A DNA stretch of 64,000 bases, from assembly GCA_021463345.1 (NCBI GenBank), contig JAJTYM010000017.1:1-64000 (forward strand), read 5' to 3'. A program made the position numbers and the translations under genes. Below the pieces are notes generated by a model. It was not told where the DNA came from. It saw only the letters and a list, made by a program, of their open reading frames with translations, and ran no database searches. This document shows positions 50,261 through 58,564 of this stretch, in pieces; within the stretch, counting starts at the first letter, position 1; every line of letters starts with the position of its first letter. This DNA is from Pseudobdellovibrionaceae bacterium. GTDB taxonomy: Bacteria; Bdellovibrionota; Bdellovibrionia; Bdellovibrionales; JAMPXM01.

Positions 50261-51061
50261 TCATTTTTTTTCGCTGGATTGCATCGATTCGCGGGCCATT
50301 TCTTTGATGTACTGACCGCGTTTGGAACCGCCGAGCGCCGATTTCAGGTTCTGGTGCAGGGTCGGGTCGTTGACGAGGGCGCCCAAGGTGCCTTTGCCGC
50401 TGTCGACCTTCTCCATGATGCTCGCCATGGAGTTGACGGCGGCGCGGAGCTTTTTGTTCTCGGGAAGCTGTTCGCGCAGGTCGCGGACCAGCCTGTCGAG
50501 GGACGACATCGTCGTTTTCACCTGTTCGACCGCCCGCGGGATCTTGCTGTCGGCGTTGAGGCTCGCGGCGAGCTGGTGCATCTCCTTGACGAGGTCGAGG
50601 ACGCGGCCGACGCCGTCCTCCCTGCTGGTGATCATCTTCAGGAAGTCCCCTTCGTCGATCGCCGCGAGCATCGCGTTTTCGCCGATCTTGGGGGCGTCCG
50701 CCGGCCCCGGCGTCAGGTAGACGTACTTGTCGCCGAGCGCGCCCTGCGTGCGGATCTCGGCCGAAGTGCCTTCGCGCAGGCGGTCGGAGAAGGAGCGGTC
50801 GATCCGCATCTCGATCTCGAGCTTGTTGTCGCTCGGGACGAACTCGATCCGCTTCACGTTGCCCACCGGCAAACCGGCCAGCGAGACGACCGAGCCCGGG
50901 AACAGGCCCTGCACCTGGCTGAACTGCGCGCGCACGTGCAGGTAGCGGGTGAACATCACGCGGCCGCCGCCGAGGGCGAGGATCGAGCCCGCCAGCGCCG
51001 CAAGTCCGATCGCGACGAAGAGGCCGACCTTGTACTGCAGGCGGGTCGAGGCGTTTTCCAT
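50261..51061 (-). CDS. mlaD: MlaD-type MCE-domain lipid transport protein
   Basis: This 266-aa protein has one N-terminal membrane helix (LFVAIGLAALAGSILALGGG) and a periplasmic MCE domain that binds phospholipid (FSQVQGLFPGSVVSLAGLPV, then GTSAEIRTQGALGDKYVYL). A long helical C-terminal region has LNADSKIPRAVEQVKTTMSS and ends LGALVNDPTLHQNLKSALGG. That tail is longer than in E. coli MlaD and resembles the Mce-like extended form. ATG 51061 is next to the mlaF stop. Part of the tail is duplicated at 49575. Confidence 0.92.
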   Translation of the reverse strand: MENASTRLQYKVGLFVAIGLAALAGSILALGGGRVMFTRYLHVRAQFSQVQGLFPGSVVSLAGLPVGNVKRIEFVPSDNKLEIEMRIDRSFSDRLREGTSAEIRTQGALGDKYVYLTPGPADAPKIGENAMLAAIDEGDFLKMITSREDGVGRVLDLVKEMHQLAASLNADSKIPRAVEQVKTTMSSLDRLVRDLREQLPENKKLRAAVNSMASIMEKVDSGKGTLGALVNDPTLHQNLKSALGGSKRGQYIKEMARESMQSSEKK

Positions 51062-51062
51062 G

Positions 51063-51797
51063 TCAGAGCTCCTCTCCGTTGATGAAGCGCGAAACGCGGT
51101 TGCCGGGCGCGGCCTCGAGCTCCTCGCGGGTGCCGATCGCGTGGATGCGTCCATCGAGGAGCATGGCGACGCGGTCGCAGACCGCGAACGCGCTCGGCAT
51201 GTCGTGTGTGACGAAGATCGCGGTCTTGCCCTTGGCTTTGAGCGCGAGGATCATTTCCTGGATGCGCTTCGTGTTGTAAGGGTCGAGGCCCGCCGTCGGC
51301 TCGTCGTAGAGCACGATGTCCGGTTGCTGGATGATCGCGCGGGCGAGGCCGACGCGCTTCTGCATGCCGCCGGACAAGTTCGCCGGGAAAACCGATTCGT
51401 TGCCGCTCAGGCCGAACTCCTCGAGTTGGCCGAGGATGCGTCCGCGGATCTCGGCTTCGGTCAGCTTCGTGTGCTCGCGGAGCGGGTAGGCGAGGTTCTC
51501 GTAAACCGACATCGAGTCGAAGAGCGCGCCGTTCTGGAAGACGTACGCGACTTTCCTGCGCACCGGCAGCAAGTCGCGTTCGCGCAGCTTCGTGATCTCG
51601 ACGCCGTCGATCCGGATTTCGCCCTCGTCGGGGCGCTCCAGGCCGATGAGGCTGCGCAGGATCACGCTCTTGCCGGCCCCGGACCCGCCGATCAGGGCCA
51701 GGCACTCGCCCCTGCGCACGGAGAACGACACGTCCTTGTGGACCTGCTTGCTCCCGAAACGCTTCTTGAAGTGCTTGACCTCGATGATGTCGCTCAT
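51063..51797 (-). CDS. mlaF: MlaF-type ABC transporter ATPase
   Basis: This 244-aa ATPase powers lipid transport between inner and outer membranes together with MlaE and MlaD. Walker A is GGSGAGKS, the Q-loop FQNGALFDSMSVYENL, the signature LSGGMQKRVGLARAI, Walker B IVLYDEPTAGLDP and the switch His VTHDM. The Q-loop segment is typical of MlaF. Its ATG overlaps the mlaE stop (ATGA), so the genes are translationally coupled. Confidence 0.96.
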   Translation of the reverse strand: MSDIIEVKHFKKRFGSKQVHKDVSFSVRRGECLALIGGSGAGKSVILRSLIGLERPDEGEIRIDGVEITKLRERDLLPVRRKVAYVFQNGALFDSMSVYENLAYPLREHTKLTEAEIRGRILGQLEEFGLSGNESVFPANLSGGMQKRVGLARAIIQQPDIVLYDEPTAGLDPYNTKRIQEMILALKAKGKTAIFVTHDMPSAFAVCDRVAMLLDGRIHAIGTREELEAAPGNRVSRFINGEEL

Positions 51798-52579
51798 GCT
51801 TCGAAAAAGATGAAGAAGAGTTTGGTGAGGAAGAAATCGCTGATCAGGATCATGATCGAGCTCGCGACGACGGCTTTCGTCGTCGCTTGCCCGACGCCTT
51901 TGGTGCCGCTGCTCACGCCCAAGCCGAAATAGCACGAGGTGAGGCCGATGAACGCGGCGAAGAAAAACGTCTTCCCGATGCCCGTCATGTAATCGGTGAT
52001 GGTCACGGTCGAGAGGATCTTCTCGAGGTAGAAGCCCGGGTCGAGGTTGAGCTCGTGCAGACCCACGAGCAAGCCGCCGGCGACGCCGACGAGATCGCCG
52101 AGCGCCGTGAGCAGGGGGAGGGCGATGATGCATCCGAGCACGCGCGGGATGACGATTTTCTTGACCGGCGAGGTGCCGAGGGCGCGGATCGCGTCGATCT
52201 GCTGGGTGACGACCATCGAGCCGATTTCGGAGGCGATCCCCGCTCCGACGCGCGCGGCGAGCATCAGCGAGCAGAACACGGGCCCGATCTCGCGCACGAT
52301 CGAGAGCGAGACGATTTTCGGCACGTAGAGCTTGCCGCCGAATTTCTCGAGCCCCATGCCGAACTGCAGGGCCATGACCATGCCGGTGCTGGCGGCGGTG
52401 ATCAGCACCAGGACCGAGGAACGGATGCCTATCTGATAGACCTGTTCGACGATCAAGCGGGCGTAGAGGGGGCGGCGGCGGATCTCCTTGAAGATCTGCC
52501 GCAAAAGCAGCCACTCGCCGCCGAGCTGGCGGAGCAAATCGAGGGCTTTGCCTCCGAGGTGCGCGGCGAACTGCTGCAT
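51794..52579 (-). CDS. mlaE: MlaE-type ABC transporter permease
   Basis: This 261-aa inner-membrane permease is of the lipid-asymmetry (Mla) system. Family marks are the amphipathic N-terminal region, QIGIRSSVLVLITAASTGMV, ARVGAGIASEIGSMVVTQQI with the EIG..EQI-like segment, and PRVLGCIIALPLLTALGDLV. It has about five hydrophobic segments. Its ATG overlaps the stop of the preceding lipoprotein gene by one base. Confidence 0.95.
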   Translation of the reverse strand: MQQFAAHLGGKALDLLRQLGGEWLLLRQIFKEIRRRPLYARLIVEQVYQIGIRSSVLVLITAASTGMVMALQFGMGLEKFGGKLYVPKIVSLSIVREIGPVFCSLMLAARVGAGIASEIGSMVVTQQIDAIRALGTSPVKKIVIPRVLGCIIALPLLTALGDLVGVAGGLLVGLHELNLDPGFYLEKILSTVTITDYMTGIGKTFFFAAFIGLTSCYFGLGVSSGTKGVGQATTKAVVASSIMILISDFFLTKLFFIFFEA

Positions 52580-53082
52580 CAGGGAGCCTCGAAGGAATCG
52601 ATGAACGCCTGGAACCGGCCGCGGTCCTCGGCGAACCGGTTGACGAGCCCGAGGTAGGTCAGCGAGTAGGTGCAGTTGTTTTTCTTGAACACGAGCAGTT
52701 CGAGCCTGGTCTTGACGCCGTCGACGGCGCCTTCGGCCTCGGAGCTGAGCGCTCTGCGGCCGTTGAAATCGCGATCGACCGTGCTCAGGATCCGCGCGTT
52801 CTCGAGCGCCGCGAGCATCTCGGAACGGACCGTTTCGAGGTCCGGGTCGGCCGGGTCGTTGCAGACCGAGAGGTAGGAGATCAGGTTTCCGTTGGCGGGG
52901 TTCTTCCAGGCCTGGTCAGCGCCGCGCGGCTCGAGTTGCGCGAACGGTTTGTCGGGCGCGGAAAACCTCACGCCTTCGGAGCGCTCGGTCTTGTGCGGCC
53001 CGAGCTTCACGGAAACGCAGCCGAAAAACAGGCTCGCCGCGAGAATGAACGATGAGGTGCGGTACACGTTGATGCCATCCAT
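52579..53082 (-). CDS. Probable lipoprotein leading the mla operon
   Basis: This 167-aa protein has a lipobox-like end to its signal (ILAASLFFGC, Cys22). The mature part has two further Cys (SVCNDP, NNCTYS) and a strand-rich C-terminus (VKTRLELLVFKKNNCTYSL). I recognise no family. A single-base stop/start overlap with mlaE implies a linked role in the outer-membrane lipid system, perhaps taking the place of the periplasmic or outer-membrane component (MlaC or MlaA), neither of which is here. That role is inference. Confidence 0.78.
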   Translation of the reverse strand: MDGINVYRTSSFILAASLFFGCVSVKLGPHKTERSEGVRFSAPDKPFAQLEPRGADQAWKNPANGNLISYLSVCNDPADPDLETVRSEMLAALENARILSTVDRDFNGRRALSSEAEGAVDGVKTRLELLVFKKNNCTYSLTYLGLVNRFAEDRGRFQAFIDSFEAP

Positions 53083-53274
53083 TTTTCTGGTTCGACCCTC
53101 AAATGCGTATCGGAGGATTCCCTAAAGAAAGCAAACATTTTTTCGTCCCCGACCCTCCTCCGGTCGAGGCGCCATCGCCGTCAAAATCCCACTCCATGTC
53201 AGTTCCTTGGCAGCGGCGCGGGGAAGCGGCGGCGCGCGCGCTGGAATTTAACGGGCAGCCGCCGCCGCGGGACT

Positions 53275-53290
53275 TGGCACCGTATGTGCT
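53275..53290 (+). promoter_or_regulatory. Sigma-54 promoter of the flagellar operon
   Basis: TGGCACCGTATGTGCT fits the sigma-54 -24/-12 consensus (TGGCAC, N5, TTGC) with GG at 53276-53277 and GC at 53288-53289, exactly 10 bp between. It is 66 bp before the TPR gene that heads a run of flagellar genes including a sigma-54 activator. The rest of 53083-53355 holds no gene. Confidence 0.68.
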
Positions 53291-53355
53291 GTATGCGGCT
53301 GTATGTGCTTTTGATCTCTTCCACGGGCGTCCGTGTTCCGAGCCGAGGGGGCTAG

Positions 53356-56202
53356 TTGCGCGTCCAGTTGAGCGTCCAGTTGCGTGAAAGAGGAAGCGCG
53401 GCCGCCCGCGTTTTCGCCGTCGTCCTCGCGGCGATGGTCGCGCCTGTCGCGGCGTCGGCGCAAGCCCGGGTTTCGGCAGGCTTGAGTCGAGTCGGGGACG
53501 CGAGCCATCTCGAGTTCGAGGGGATGACGAGCTGGAAATACGACCTGCGCCGCGACGGGGACAAGGTGGTCCTTCGGGTGCCTCCGCTCTCCGCGGAATC
53601 GCTCGTCAAGCTGCGCACGCATTCCGACGCCCTGATCCGGAAGGTCGACGTCGATGAGAAGGGCGTCGACGGCGCCCATGAACTCACGTTCCACTTGAAG
53701 GCCGGGGACACGGATTTCTTCGACTACCTCACCGACGAGCCATCGAAACTGATCGTCGATTTTTTCCCGAAAGACGTGGCGCCGGCGAAACCCGTCGCCG
53801 AGGCCGCGCCGCCGCCCCAGCCGAAGGGGTCCTCGAAGGGCCGCCCGGAGCGCGCGCCGTCGGCCAAGAACGCCGCGGCGGGACCGGGCTTGCCCGCCGG
53901 ACCGCGGCGCCAACCGGCCGCGACCGAGTTCATACAGGCGCCGGCGGTCGAAGGGGGCGGCGAGCAGACCGACTTCGGCGGCGATGGCGTCGGTTCGGCG
54001 AGCGACTTCAAGCACGGCGTTTTCGACGGCGGCGACCCGACGTTCAAGCGGTTCGCGATGCCCGATCACGAGATCAGGGAGAGCGCCCTCATCGCCAGCC
54101 GGAGGAACATCTACCTCCGCTTCCCGCCGCTCAAGCTCGAGTCGTCGCACCTGGCGACGCTCCTCGGGAACCCGCCGGTCTACGAGATCGTCCCGGCGTC
54201 GTCGCGGGAGACCAAAGAGGCGCAGCTCCTGCTGACGCTGTTCAACAACAAACGCCGGGCCGTTTTCCTCAAGACCGCCAAGGAGTTCCTCGCGCGGCAT
54301 CCCGACACGCGGTACGACGAGATCGTCCGTTACATGATGGCCGACACCCATTACGAGCTGTGGCGGGCCGATCGCACGCCGGTCGATTTCGAGCAGGCGG
54401 TCGGGATGTACCGGCACCTGTCCGAAAAGTACCCCGACTCGCCATTGGCCACGCGCACGTTGCTCCTGATCGGGTATTCGTACCTCGATCGGGGCGACAG
54501 CTTCGGCGCCCTCAAGGCTCTGCAGAAGTTCCTGCGGGCCCGCATCGGGACGAAATTCACGGATCAAGTGAAGATCTCGATCGCCGAGGCCTACCTGAAC
54601 CTGAACCGCTTCGACGACGCGCTCAGCCTGCTGGGCGAGATCGAAGCGACCGCGAAGAACAAGAAGGATTCCGTCGAAGCGTCCTACCGGGCGGGCGATG
54701 TCCATTTCCGGCGCAAGGATTTCGCGTCGGCGGTCGCCGCGTACCTGGAGTCGATCAAGAAGTACCCGGATCACGCGCTGCATTTCCCCAGCGCCTGGTA
54801 CAATCTCGCCGAAGCGCGTTTCTGGCGCGGCGAATACCGCGAAAGCCTCGATTCGTACCGTCGGTACCTCGAGCTCTTCCCGCAGAACGCGCACGGCGGT
54901 TACGCGATGACGCGGGTGGGGGAGCTGCTCGAGATCCTCGGGGCCGAGGACACGCGCGCGCTCGGAGCGTACCTCGAGAGCTTTTTCCGATACCGCGGGA
55001 CTCCCGGCGCCAACGTGGCCCGCGTGCGCACGCTCGTCGGCCGCTTCCCGGAGATGAAGGAGAAGGAGCTCAGGAACTCGCTCGAAGAGATCAAGGGGTT
55101 GACCGAGTCCACGCCGTTGCCGGACATCAAGGAGTTCGTCTCCGTGCTCGTGGCCGACGGGCATTACCGCCGCAAGGATTTCAAGGCGTCGACGGCCGAA
55201 CTGGTCGCGTTCTACCAGAGGAACCCGAACGCGTCGAACCGCGAGAAGTTCCAGAGCCGCATCGTGCGCAACATCACCGAGGCGATCCGCGACAACGTCG
55301 ACAAGGGCGATTTCATCGAGGCCCTGCGCATCAACTCCCAGTACGCGCGGAGTTGGCTGAAGAACTCCGATCGGGTCGACACGCGTTACTACGTGGGCCG
55401 CGCTTACGAGCAGGCGGGCGTCTACAAGGAGTCGGAGAGCGTTTACCGCGAGACCCTGAACAAGCTCTACGCGATCCGCGGCACCAACCGGGAAAAGGAG
55501 CGCAGCGTTTTCGAGGTCCTGCCCGAGGCCGACGCGCTCAACCTGCGCCTGGCGATCGTCGCCGGCAAGGAGCGTGATTACGCGCGCGCCGCCGGCCATC
55601 TCAAGGACATCGCTGCGAGCCCCCGCCTGACCGAAGCCGAGCTCATCGAGCGCGCCGGGATCAGCGCCGACGTCGCGGAGGCGCGCGGCGACGTCGCGGC
55701 GGCCAAGGCCCGTATCGCGGAACTCGTGGCCACATGGCGCGGGCAGCCGGCGTCGGTATCGGACCTCTACCTGAGGCTCGCGCGGCTGGAAGCCGGGACC
55801 GGGAACGGCAAGGAGGCCGAGGCCGCCGTCACCAAAATCCTCAACCTGCAGAAGGACACGGGACTCGTCTCGGAGGACACGCACGCCAAGGCCCTGGAAC
55901 TCAAGGGCGAGATGCTCCTCTCGCGCGGGCGGAAGGGCGAATCGGTCGCGGCGTTCAGGGAGCTCCTGGAAACTTACGAAGGCAAGCGCCCCTTGGGCGC
56001 GGTCCGTTACAAAGCGGGAAAGATCCTGTTCGAAGACGGCGACATCAAGGCCGCCGAGGACATGTGGGCGGAGCTCAAGAGCGACAAGAACGACCTCTGG
56101 CGCAAGCTCGCCCGGGAGCAGCTGGAGAGCGCGAAGTTCAAGGGCGACTACAAGAAATACATCGACCGCATCCCCGCCATGCAGGGCATGAAGCGGGAGT
56201 GA
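53356..56202 (+). CDS. Exported TPR-repeat protein with AMIN-like N-terminal domain
   Basis: This 948-aa protein has a signal peptide (VFAVVLAAMVAPVAASAQA). The next 110 residues resemble an AMIN domain (HLEFEGMTSWKYDLRRDGDK to KLIVDFFPKD), which in other proteins directs binding to the cell wall. A Pro/Gly/Ala-rich linker precedes about 650 residues of TPR-type helices, for example YPDSPLATRTLLLIGYSYLD, FASAVAAYLESIKKYPDHAL and YRESLDSYRRYLELFPQNAH. TTG 53356 is supported by GAGGGGG 4 nt upstream. It sits between a sigma-54 promoter and the flagellar regulator, so a role in placing or stabilising the flagellar motor in the wall is plausible but unproven. Confidence 0.82.
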   Translation: MRVQLSVQLRERGSAAARVFAVVLAAMVAPVAASAQARVSAGLSRVGDASHLEFEGMTSWKYDLRRDGDKVVLRVPPLSAESLVKLRTHSDALIRKVDVDEKGVDGAHELTFHLKAGDTDFFDYLTDEPSKLIVDFFPKDVAPAKPVAEAAPPPQPKGSSKGRPERAPSAKNAAAGPGLPAGPRRQPAATEFIQAPAVEGGGEQTDFGGDGVGSASDFKHGVFDGGDPTFKRFAMPDHEIRESALIASRRNIYLRFPPLKLESSHLATLLGNPPVYEIVPASSRETKEAQLLLTLFNNKRRAVFLKTAKEFLARHPDTRYDEIVRYMMADTHYELWRADRTPVDFEQAVGMYRHLSEKYPDSPLATRTLLLIGYSYLDRGDSFGALKALQKFLRARIGTKFTDQVKISIAEAYLNLNRFDDALSLLGEIEATAKNKKDSVEASYRAGDVHFRRKDFASAVAAYLESIKKYPDHALHFPSAWYNLAEARFWRGEYRESLDSYRRYLELFPQNAHGGYAMTRVGELLEILGAEDTRALGAYLESFFRYRGTPGANVARVRTLVGRFPEMKEKELRNSLEEIKGLTESTPLPDIKEFVSVLVADGHYRRKDFKASTAELVAFYQRNPNASNREKFQSRIVRNITEAIRDNVDKGDFIEALRINSQYARSWLKNSDRVDTRYYVGRAYEQAGVYKESESVYRETLNKLYAIRGTNREKERSVFEVLPEADALNLRLAIVAGKERDYARAAGHLKDIAASPRLTEAELIERAGISADVAEARGDVAAAKARIAELVATWRGQPASVSDLYLRLARLEAGTGNGKEAEAAVTKILNLQKDTGLVSEDTHAKALELKGEMLLSRGRKGESVAAFRELLETYEGKRPLGAVRYKAGKILFEDGDIKAAEDMWAELKSDKNDLWRKLAREQLESAKFKGDYKKYIDRIPAMQGMKRE

Positions 56203-56221
56203 AACGACAGAGGATGGCAGG

Positions 56222-57226
56222 ATGGCTGAAAAGGAATTCGGCGCGATCCAAACCGCGGACCCGGAGATGAAGCGGGTCCTGAAGCTCGCCGAGAACGTGG
56301 CGGCGAGCCGGGCGACGGTTCTCATTCACGGCGAAAGCGGCACCGGCAAAGAGCTCCTGGCTCGGTTCATCCACGCCAAGAGCCAGCGCGCGGGCCGTCG
56401 GCTCGTGGCCGTCAACTGCGCGGCCGTGCCCGACGGGCTTCTCGAAAGCGAGTTGTTCGGCTTCGAGAAAGGGGCCTTCACGGGCGCGGCGAGCTCGAAG
56501 CCCGGGAAGTTCGAGATGGCCAGCGAAAGCACGTTCCTGCTCGACGAGATCTCCGAGATGCCCCTGCTGCTCCAGGCCAAGCTCCTGCGCGTGATCCAAG
56601 AGGGAGAGGTCGAGCGCCTGGGCGCCCGCCAACCGGTGAAAGTGAACGTGCGCCTGGTGGCGACGACGAACCGCGATCTCGCGCAGATGGTGCGGGCGGG
56701 CCAGTTTCGCGAGGATCTCTACTACCGCCTCAACGTCCTCCCGCTCCGCGTGCCGCCGCTCGCGCGCCGCCCGCGGGACATCGAGCTCCTGGCGCGTTTT
56801 TTCCTGGAAGTCTCGAGCGGCGCCAACGGCCGCCGCGTCAACGGGCTTTCCGGCGAGGCGATGAGCAAGCTGCTCGCCTGGAGCTGGCCGGGCAACGTGC
56901 GCGAGCTCGAGAACGTGATCGAGCGCTCGGTCCTGCTCGCCGAGGGCGAGACGATTCGGGACGACGAGGTCCTGATCTCGGGTTTCCCGGGGAGCGCCTG
57001 GGGCCGGCCCGAGGCGGGCGAGGAGGACGGGTTCCCGCGGCTTTCGATCGCCCCCGGCATGACGTTGGGCGAGGCCGAGCGCCGCTTGATCCTGGAGACG
57101 CTCGAATACACGCGGCAGAACCGGACCCGCGCGGCGAAGCTCCTGGGCATCTCGATCCGCACGCTGCGCAACAAGCTCCATGAGTACAACGGGACGGGAA
57201 ACCTCGCGTCCGCGGAGGCCGAATGA
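56222..57226 (+). CDS. Sigma-54-dependent flagellar activator lacking a receiver
   Basis: This 334-aa regulator belongs to the FlgR/FlrC/FleR group by context. It consists only of the AAA+ domain (Walker A GESGTGKE, GAFTGA loop, FLLDEISEMP as Walker B, sensor II WPGNVRELENVIE) and a Fis-type helix-turn-helix (TRAAKLLGISIRTLRNKL). The receiver is missing, so control must come from a partner protein, as with FlhF/FlhG-type or PspA-like regulation, or it may act constitutively. It starts 20 bp after the TPR gene and its stop overlaps the flgB start (ATGA). Confidence 0.9.
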   Translation: MAEKEFGAIQTADPEMKRVLKLAENVAASRATVLIHGESGTGKELLARFIHAKSQRAGRRLVAVNCAAVPDGLLESELFGFEKGAFTGAASSKPGKFEMASESTFLLDEISEMPLLLQAKLLRVIQEGEVERLGARQPVKVNVRLVATTNRDLAQMVRAGQFREDLYYRLNVLPLRVPPLARRPRDIELLARFFLEVSSGANGRRVNGLSGEAMSKLLAWSWPGNVRELENVIERSVLLAEGETIRDDEVLISGFPGSAWGRPEAGEEDGFPRLSIAPGMTLGEAERRLILETLEYTRQNRTRAAKLLGISIRTLRNKLHEYNGTGNLASAEAE

Positions 57227-57636
57227 GCGGTTTGTTCGACAAGACCACCAACGCCCTGGCCGCGTCGGCGAATTTCCGCCAACTGCGCCAGAACGTCACG
57301 TCGGCGAATATCGCCAACGCGGAAACGCCCGGCTACGTGGCGAAAAAAGTCGACTTCGAGGACGCGCTCGCCAGGGCGGTCGATCTCGAGGGCACGGGCT
57401 CGCTGCAGGCGCCGAACCCCGAGCATTACGCCACCGGCCGCGGGTCTCTTTCGCGCGTTCGCGCCGACGTCTACGACAACCCCGACGTGAACAAGAACGT
57501 CGACGGGAACACCGTCGACCTCGAGCGCGAGATGTCGACCTTGGCCGAGAACAGCATCATGTACAAGGCGGCGGTCCAGCTGATCAACAAGAAGCTGGCG
57601 GCCCTGAAGTACGCGGCGAGCGAGGGGGGTAGGTAA
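57223..57636 (+). CDS. flgB: Flagellar proximal rod protein FlgB
   Basis: This 137-aa rod protein is exported by the flagellar type III apparatus. The N-terminal rod motif is NVTSANIANAETPGYVAKKVDFE. The C-terminal helix region VDLEREMSTLAENSIMYKAA is the family hallmark. It overlaps the regulator gene by 4 bp and flgC by 1 bp. Confidence 0.95.
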   Translation: MSGLFDKTTNALAASANFRQLRQNVTSANIANAETPGYVAKKVDFEDALARAVDLEGTGSLQAPNPEHYATGRGSLSRVRADVYDNPDVNKNVDGNTVDLEREMSTLAENSIMYKAAVQLINKKLAALKYAASEGGR

Positions 57637-58073
57637 TGGATTTCATGACCGGCCTGCGGGTCAGCGGCAGCGGCATGACCGCGCAACGCCAGAGGATGAA
57701 TACCATTTCCTCGAACATCGCCAACATCAACACGACCCAGACGCCGGAGGGCGGCCCCTACCGGCGCAAAGACATCGTGTTCGAGTCGGTGCCGGAGGCG
57801 CGGACGTTCGGCGAGGTCCTGTTGAGCCAGCCGCAGCGGGACGTGCAGAGGGTCCAGGTCACCGACATCGTCGTCGACCGCAAGGCGCCGCTTTTGAAGT
57901 ACGAGCCGAACCATCCCGACGCGAACGAGGAGGGGTACGTCGCCTACCCCAACATCAATCTGATGGAAGAGATGGCCAACATGATCCAGGCCACGCGTGC
58001 GTACGAGGCGAACGCCTCGGCGATGAACGCGACCAAGGACATGGCGCTGACGGCGCTGGAGATCGGCCGATAA
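57636..58073 (+). CDS. flgC: Flagellar proximal rod protein FlgC
   Basis: This 145-aa rod subunit has the N-terminal RMNTISSNIANINTTQTPEG and YRRKDIVFES. The C-terminal YVAYPNINLMEEMANMIQAT and TRAYEANASAMNATKDM are the classic rod/hook-family ends. The ribosome site GAGGGGGG lies in the flgB end. A 99-bp gap to fliE contains no promoter that I can name. Confidence 0.97.
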   Translation: MDFMTGLRVSGSGMTAQRQRMNTISSNIANINTTQTPEGGPYRRKDIVFESVPEARTFGEVLLSQPQRDVQRVQVTDIVVDRKAPLLKYEPNHPDANEEGYVAYPNINLMEEMANMIQATRAYEANASAMNATKDMALTALEIGR

Positions 58074-58172
58074 ACAGGACCTCTTGGGAAGCGCGGAACC
58101 CTAGCGGAACCGGGGGGTTTCGGGCTAAAATGAAAGCGCGCGGACAAGGATGTCCAGGAAGGGCTCTGAACC

Positions 58173-58505
58173 ATGGATGGTTTGACGATCCGACAATCGC
58201 AAGGCCTTCTCGAGACCGGCAAAACGGCGAGCGAGTTGAGGAGCCAGCCGTTCGCCGACAAACCGTCCCAGCCCTCCGCCGGGCAAGCCACGTTCGCCGA
58301 CACGCTCAAGGAAGCGATCGGCTCCGTCAACGCGCTCCAGAAGCAAGCCGACACGAAGGCGCAGGAGCTCGCCACGGGCAAGACGGACAACATCCAGGAC
58401 GTGATGATGGCCTCGGAGAAGGCGGACATCGGGCTCCGCCTGATGGTCAACGTGCGCAACAAGATCATCGAAGCGTACCAAGAAGTCATGAAGATGCAGG
58501 TCTGA
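58173..58505 (+). CDS. fliE: Flagellar hook-basal body protein FliE
   Basis: This 110-aa protein links the MS ring to the rod. Family segments are TFADTLKEAIGSVNALQKQA and the C-terminal DVMMASEKADIGLRLMVNVR. The ribosome site AGGAAGGG lies 9 nt before ATG. It follows flgC in the usual flgB-flgC-fliE order. Confidence 0.96.
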   Translation: MDGLTIRQSQGLLETGKTASELRSQPFADKPSQPSAGQATFADTLKEAIGSVNALQKQADTKAQELATGKTDNIQDVMMASEKADIGLRLMVNVRNKIIEAYQEVMKMQV

Positions 58506-58564
58506 TTCTCTCGCTCCGGCTTTCGCCGGTCTCCGGATCACCGTAGGTTTCTGAGGGGGAACCG

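Noticed and set aside
53248-56325. 1025-residue open frame on the minus strand
   Set aside because: It mirrors the TPR gene. The TPR helices and signal peptide are on the plus strand.
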